54,439 bases of DNA from an uncultured Treponema sp. (GTDB taxonomy: Bacteria > Spirochaetota > Spirochaetia > Treponematales > Treponemataceae): the NCBI GenBank assembly GCA_937915735.1, contig CALGGS010000129.1, forward strand, positions 1 to 54,439, in the 5' to 3' direction. The notes beneath the pieces were generated by a model. That model ran no database searches, had not been told where the DNA came from, and was given only the letters and a program-made list of their open reading frames with translations. This document shows, one piece after another, positions 50,270-54,439 of this stretch. Position 1 is the stretch's first letter. Each line of letters starts with the position of its first letter. The translations under genes and the position numbers were made by a program.

Positions 50270-53200
50270 TATTCCTCCCACCAGCCGTAGTCAGAGGATT
50301 TTAGCCAACAATGGTTATCATCAATTTGAATTGGGAAATAATATCTTCTTACATCCGAGCTTGTTGTATTTATAATTGTTGTACCATCTTTCTTAATAGT
50401 CAAATTTTCTGAGCCGGTGCAAGTCATTGTTAGTTCTGCAGAATAATCCAAAGGAAGATTTGAATCTGCACTTGAAACAGAAACCGAAAAATCTTCTGTC
50501 CTGAATTTATCAAGATATGGATCTAACCCTCCCTTTGTCCGCGTTGACACATTGCGCATAGAAATTTTAAGCATTGTTGAAGAATAGCCGCTTGGCGTTA
50601 ATTGTTCCGGTGCATAATTTGTCATAGAAACATTTGCTTTATATTTTCCAACCTCTGACCCCCACAATAATACACGGCTTTCAAATATTGCTATTCCGCC
50701 GTTCGTTGTAGTTAAGGTTTTATCTCCTTCATAACCAAGTTTTGAATTGGCATTTGACAAATCAGTTTTTCCGCCAGCATCAATAAAAAATCCATAAGCC
50801 ATAACACATAAAGCGCTTCTTATCAGCTCAGCATCCGTAATCTGTCGGCAGGCATAAACTGTCATATCGTCGTCTATTTCCTCTGAGCTTGGGTCAAAGC
50901 TTATCGGGCTAAAGGTCGAGCCGTCTTCGGTGTAAGCTCCTCTCATTACGATTTTGTAGTAGTGCCGTGGGTCTCGCAAAACCTTTAACAGGCCTTCGTA
51001 AGAGCCGCCGCCAGTAACATCACCGTATTTTGCCGATGCTGTCCTAGGCTTTAGCGTGAGTGAATAAGGATTTTTTGTCGTGTAAGAATATGTTGTGTTA
51101 AAATCATAATCTCCGGTAAAATCATCGCCCGCCGTTCTGACTCCGTTCTCGTCAAGGGTTGCGATTTTCTGCCAACCGTTCGGATAGTTCGTGTTGTTGA
51201 GATAAATCTCGTAGCCTGTAACCTTCGCTGCCTTTCTGTAGCTTGAATCAAAAGGAAGCCAGTCAAATTGCTCGGCAAAGTCCGATTCAGGGCCGGTGCT
51301 TGCCTTGTAATAAATATTGAAAGCGTAGCCCAAATTTTCTGCCTCGTTCAAAGCTGTCGTCCTTGAAGATAAAAGATTCAGATATGCCTTTGAAAAGCTT
51401 GCAGAACCATATTTTACAGCGTACTCATAAATATTCGCTTCCGTAACAGAAAGAGTGTCCGTGTATTTTGTAGTAGATTCCGTCAAAACTGTCTCGATTT
51501 TCTCCCACGCGCTTGAATCTATGTCATTTTCGCTTGCAGCGAGCTTTCTTCTGTACAAAACAGGCACAAGCTCGTAGGGGAAAGCCGGTTTGCTCCAGGA
51601 AATTTCTATTTCAGTGGCATAAATCGCCTTCGTTGCTTTTACATTGTGCCCAAAGCCCTTCGTAGAGCCTCGTTGTGTAATTTCGTCCAGATTTTTGTAC
51701 TGAATTGTAAAATCGCTGACTTCGCTTACATCATCGCTTGATAAAACTGGAAGCACCGTGTATTCAAAAGGCAGCCCGCTTGAAATTAAGGCTTGTGAAG
51801 ACTCAAATCCGTCATTTGTAGAAAGAGCTTCGTTCTGAATGTCGTTCAAAGTGATTTTTCCGCCTGCAGTTGAGAGCGAAATCACCGAACTGCCAATTTC
51901 TGTTTCGCCATAAGTTATTGTCTTCCCTGAGTCTACATAGAAAACATCCGTTCTTTGCGCTTTTTCGCTTCCGTCCTCTGGAATATCGTATCGAACCCGC
52001 TGCAAAATGTAGCCTTCTGCACCATCAATTTCATTCCAGGTCAAAGTGATTTTGCCTGAATCTGTCGCCTGGGTCGCAGAAAGAGAAGCTGTTGCCGGTC
52101 CCAGGGTTCTGACGCTTATTATTTCCTCGCAGGAATCTAGTGAATTTTTTGCCGTAATTTTTAGGCTAAGGGCTTTTCCCGAAATTCTGGCATCATTAAA
52201 GCCCTCTGGCTCAGAAATTGTGTAAGTAATTACATTTGTGCTCGTAAGACCTTCGATTTCTTCAGATTTAAGAGATTTCGCATCTCCAAGCTGGCTTTCT
52301 CCGTTCCAAAGGCTCAGCTCGTACTCTTCTGCCATCTGAACTTTATCCCACGAAACGGTGATTGAATCGTAGGCAAGAGAATCACTTTCAAAAAAAGGAG
52401 AAGGAGTTCCCAAGGTTTTTGCCAAAATTGCGCTTGAAGGATATTTTCTTTCGTTTTTCGTTGCATAAAGCGTGTAGGAATAAATTTTTCCGCTTTCAAT
52501 TTCATTAGAATCTGTGTAAGAAAAGGCCTCTCCTGCCCTTCCGGAAGAAAGCCCTCCTGAAATAGTTTTCGTGCTGTCAGCTTCTACATTTCCGTCACAA
52601 TCCAAGGTTTTTCTGACAAGCTCGTAGGTGACTTCATCTTCATAATCCCAAGAAAGAAGGTTTTTTGAAGAATATCCGTCAGTGACCGAAAAAGAATCCA
52701 GTTTTGGCTGGTTAATTTCGGCCGTTAAAAAGAATGTGTCGCTCGACTCTGCCTTCAAAAGAACCTCGCTCTCGTCTGCCTTTGAAACAATGGTTAGCGA
52801 AAAGTTGTAATATCCCTCGTTCGCAGAATCAGTAAGGTCAACACTAAGGGAATAATCATTCAAATCTGAAAGAGAATCAAAATTTTTTGTGCTTCCCGTC
52901 GCACTTCCGCCAAACTCTTCAGAAAAATATGTCGTCAGAATAAAGCTCCAGTTTTCTTCCGTTCCAAAGCTTTCCCATTCAGAAGCAAAAGAAAAGGCGG
53001 CACTTTCGTAAGCTGTTTCTTCCTCATTTTTTGCGAGAGAAGCTTTTGCTGAAAATTTCGGGATTGCCGCAAGCCAGCCCGTCGTTGTAACAGAAGAAAG
53101 GTCAGATGTTATGACTCTCGTAGTTTCATCGGCATAAGACTGAACCTTGTATTCGTATTTTACGCCCCGCTGCAGGTTTGCGCTTGAATCAGTCCAAGAA

Positions 53201-54171
53201 ATTTCCCTTCCCTCTTCATAGGCGTCAAAAGAAGCCGGAGCGGTTGTGTTGCCGTCATAATAAAGATGAGGAACGATTAACGACCAGTCAGAGTCTCCAG
53301 AAGCTCGTCTGTAAATTTTAAAATAAAGAGCATACTGACTGTAGGTTTTGCTTGCCACCAAGACATCAACCTTGGAAGGCAGTTTGAAGGAAAGCGTGAT
53401 TTCAGATGTTGAATTTCCCTCGCTGGCAGAAAGCTCCTCTGGCGGATTTGGCCGCAATCTTCTGGCTGTTTCTGCGTCCACCTCGTCACTGATTTCGATT
53501 TCTGTCGGTGCAGATGAAAGAAAAGCCGAAACGGTGTACACATAGCTTTCATTCGGAGTCAAATCATTAATCGTGAAATAGGTTCCGTCAAGCTCAGAAG
53601 CGTAGACATTGCAATTGGCTATTTCTTTTCCGTCTGAATCCTTACAAGAAATTGTATATTCAAGCTCATCCTCGTAATATTCAGCGTTTTCCATATACCA
53701 GTAGACCGTAAGACTTGAATCTTCAGAACCAGAAAGTCCCGAAATATCAGAAATTATTGGCTGAGCAAGAGTCGTTCCGACTAAAGGATTTGTAAAATAA
53801 GAGCAATTATCAGAAGAATCTACCGAACAGATTTTAAGATATTTCGTGCTTCCCGAAGAAAGAGGGGAGTATGTAAAAGAGTTTTTCGTGCTTTCGCCCA
53901 CCTGCTTATAGTCAGAAAAAAGCGAGTCGGCCGCATAAATAAAATAGCGTTTTGCCTTTGAAACTGAATCCCATTTAAGCGTAATCTGTCGTCTTGCGCC
54001 CTGAGAAACTTCAGCATTTGAAGGAGCACAAAGAACAGAACGAGTACCGGAGTCAGAATCAGTAATTTTTTCCATTTCTGGAGAAGGAACGGTGTTATCA
54101 GAACAAGAAGAAAGAAAAAAAGCAGATGAAAGAAGTGAAAGGAAAATCTTTTTAAAAATACAATTCTTCAT
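50269..54171 (-). CDS. Giant fibronectin-type III repeat lipoprotein
   Basis: A 1300-residue lipoprotein, signal peptide with Cys23 (FFLSSC). About eight to ten Fn3-like units of roughly 100 residues follow, with cores such as ITLKWDSVSKAKRYFIYAAD, ITVSWDKVQMAEEYELSLW and ITLTWNEIDGAEGYILQRV. The C-terminal 150 residues differ (beta-rich, ending HCWLKSSDYGWWEE). First gene of a four-gene operon with a second Fn3 lipoprotein, a small lipoprotein and a barrel, which suggests a surface assembly. A TATAAT lies eight bases before the ATG. Its last codons form the ribosome site of the next gene. Confidence 0.86.
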   Translation of the reverse strand: MKNCIFKKIFLSLLSSAFFLSSCSDNTVPSPEMEKITDSDSGTRSVLCAPSNAEVSQGARRQITLKWDSVSKAKRYFIYAADSLFSDYKQVGESTKNSFTYSPLSSGSTKYLKICSVDSSDNCSYFTNPLVGTTLAQPIISDISGLSGSEDSSLTVYWYMENAEYYEDELEYTISCKDSDGKEIANCNVYASELDGTYFTINDLTPNESYVYTVSAFLSSAPTEIEISDEVDAETARRLRPNPPEELSASEGNSTSEITLSFKLPSKVDVLVASKTYSQYALYFKIYRRASGDSDWSLIVPHLYYDGNTTAPASFDAYEEGREISWTDSSANLQRGVKYEYKVQSYADETTRVITSDLSSVTTTGWLAAIPKFSAKASLAKNEEETAYESAAFSFASEWESFGTEENWSFILTTYFSEEFGGSATGSTKNFDSLSDLNDYSLSVDLTDSANEGYYNFSLTIVSKADESEVLLKAESSDTFFLTAEINQPKLDSFSVTDGYSSKNLLSWDYEDEVTYELVRKTLDCDGNVEADSTKTISGGLSSGRAGEAFSYTDSNEIESGKIYSYTLYATKNERKYPSSAILAKTLGTPSPFFESDSLAYDSITVSWDKVQMAEEYELSLWNGESQLGDAKSLKSEEIEGLTSTNVITYTISEPEGFNDARISGKALSLKITAKNSLDSCEEIISVRTLGPATASLSATQATDSGKITLTWNEIDGAEGYILQRVRYDIPEDGSEKAQRTDVFYVDSGKTITYGETEIGSSVISLSTAGGKITLNDIQNEALSTNDGFESSQALISSGLPFEYTVLPVLSSDDVSEVSDFTIQYKNLDEITQRGSTKGFGHNVKATKAIYATEIEISWSKPAFPYELVPVLYRRKLAASENDIDSSAWEKIETVLTESTTKYTDTLSVTEANIYEYAVKYGSASFSKAYLNLLSSRTTALNEAENLGYAFNIYYKASTGPESDFAEQFDWLPFDSSYRKAAKVTGYEIYLNNTNYPNGWQKIATLDENGVRTAGDDFTGDYDFNTTYSYTTKNPYSLTLKPRTASAKYGDVTGGGSYEGLLKVLRDPRHYYKIVMRGAYTEDGSTFSPISFDPSSEEIDDDMTVYACRQITDAELIRSALCVMAYGFFIDAGGKTDLSNANSKLGYEGDKTLTTTNGGIAIFESRVLLWGSEVGKYKANVSMTNYAPEQLTPSGYSSTMLKISMRNVSTRTKGGLDPYLDKFRTEDFSVSVSSADSNLPLDYSAELTMTCTGSENLTIKKDGTTIINTTSSDVRRYYFPIQIDDNHCWLKSSDYGWWEE

Positions 54172-54179
54172 ATTTTTGA

Positions 54180-54185
54180 ATTATA
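54180..54185 (-). promoter_or_regulatory. -10 hexamer of the surface operon, very short leader
   Basis: Minus strand TATAAT (54185-54180) ends eight bases before the ATG at 54171. The best -35 candidate, TTGGAT, is 19 bp further up. No ribosome site is present. Confidence 0.45.
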
Positions 54186-54242
54186 TGAATTTTCAGATTG
54201 GGGCATCCAAAAAGCTCTTTTGAACTTTAAGGATAGCCCTTT

Positions 54243-54271
54243 TGTCATTCTGAGGCGTAGCCGAAGAATCT
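54243..54271 (+). repeat. GAGGCGTAGCCG-type dispersed element
   Basis: TGTCATTCTGAGGCGTAGCC followed by GAAGAATCT, 29 bp, one base past the stop of the UxaA-family gene. Ends match the palindromic family; the centre GGCGTAGCC pairs with itself. Confidence 0.85.
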
Positions 54272-54272
54272 C

Positions 54273-54439
54273 TTACAGCGTAACCCCGTCTTTGAAAATC
54301 GCAATCTCACGGTAGCCGTTCTTTTCGTTTTTGGTGACGGCTCTTCCCGAAACGATGTCGATAATCTGCTGCAGGAGCGCGTCGCGGACTGAATCGCTTG
54401 GCTCGTCCAAGAGGCGGGCTGCGTCAAAGTCAATCCAGC
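54273..54439 (-). CDS. uxaA: C-terminal end of a UxaA-family (altronate dehydratase-like) protein
   Basis: A minus-strand frame enters at the window edge and stops at TAA (54275-54273). The visible 55 residues read WIDFDAARLLDEPSDSV, then LLQQIIDIVSGRAVTKNEKN and GYREIAIFKDGVTL. The end (KNEKNGYREIAIFKDGVTL) is the usual C-terminus of UxaA and related sugar-acid dehydratases, which open hexuronate degradation and fit growth on pectin. The active-site part lies outside the window, so galactarate or altronate specificity cannot be told. A dispersed element follows directly. Confidence 0.72.
   Translation of the reverse strand, partial: WIDFDAARLLDEPSDSVRDALLQQIIDIVSGRAVTKNEKNGYREIAIFKDGVTL

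Noticed and set aside
1..54439. Search for CRISPR arrays, rRNA, insertion sequences and phage genes
   Set aside because: No regularly spaced repeats, transposase motifs, rRNA or phage structural genes were seen. The palindromic elements are not spaced like CRISPR repeats.

Overview
The window reads as chromosomal DNA of a spirochaete, most likely a host-associated (gut or rumen type) Treponema. Pointers are the very large share of signal-peptide lipoproteins and small outer-membrane barrels, the DUF5312 protein paired with a GAF-GGDEF diguanylate cyclase, the yidC-jag pair, an A+T-rich composition, and the tail of a UxaA-type sugar-acid dehydratase at the right edge. No rRNA, phage, transposase or CRISPR was seen. 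One tRNA (Ala, GGC) is present.

Layout. 1-9.1 kb, all minus: N-terminal half of FtsK (runs off the left edge), an M3 oligoendopeptidase, a lipoprotein behind a serine recombinase, a DUF4846 protein behind a lipoprotein FMN/FAD reductase, and a membrane-anchored metallo-beta-lactamase-fold enzyme. 9.1-17.2 kb: RlpA, a GerMN protein, an orphan D12 adenine methyltransferase, a beta-propeller adenylate cyclase followed by an orphan UrtA-like binding lipoprotein, and PyrF. 17.2-17.8 kb: a long non-coding stretch full of inverted repeats. 17.8-30.7 kb: lipoprotein/barrel pair, FolD, an orphan two-domain ABC permease, YidC, Jag, a transglutaminase-like protein, a lipoprotein behind a poly-C promoter, a YefM-YoeB toxin-antitoxin pair and SSB. 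30.7-46.9 kb: U32 protein, lipoprotein, AzlCD, a DUF3943 protein, ArgC, tRNA-Ala, LolA, lytic transglycosylase, QueH, HisF, HisH, RsmG, the cyclase and DUF5312 protein. 46.9-54.2 kb: a four-gene minus-strand surface operon with two giant Fn3-type lipoproteins. 54.27-54.44 kb: C-terminal end of a UxaA-family protein.

Three patterns cut across the genes. First, a roughly 29-bp palindromic repeat family (ends TGTCAT and ATCT) occurs about 16 times, mostly between genes but also in frame inside pepF and hisH and, in decayed form, inside signal peptides of consecutive genes of the surface operon; this resembles the protein-coding palindromic elements of Rickettsia. Second, about a dozen genes have a -10 hexamer only 5-8 nt before the start codon and no Shine-Dalgarno sequence, usually with a -35 box 17-18 bp further up, which implies leaderless or nearly leaderless mRNAs next to ordinary genes with good ribosome sites. 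Third, a C9 tract sits in the promoter spacer of a surface lipoprotein, a probable phase-variation switch. Most housekeeping genes stand alone or in pairs; cell-envelope work (FtsK, RlpA, lytic transglycosylase, LolA, YidC, barrels, lipoproteins) dominates the window.
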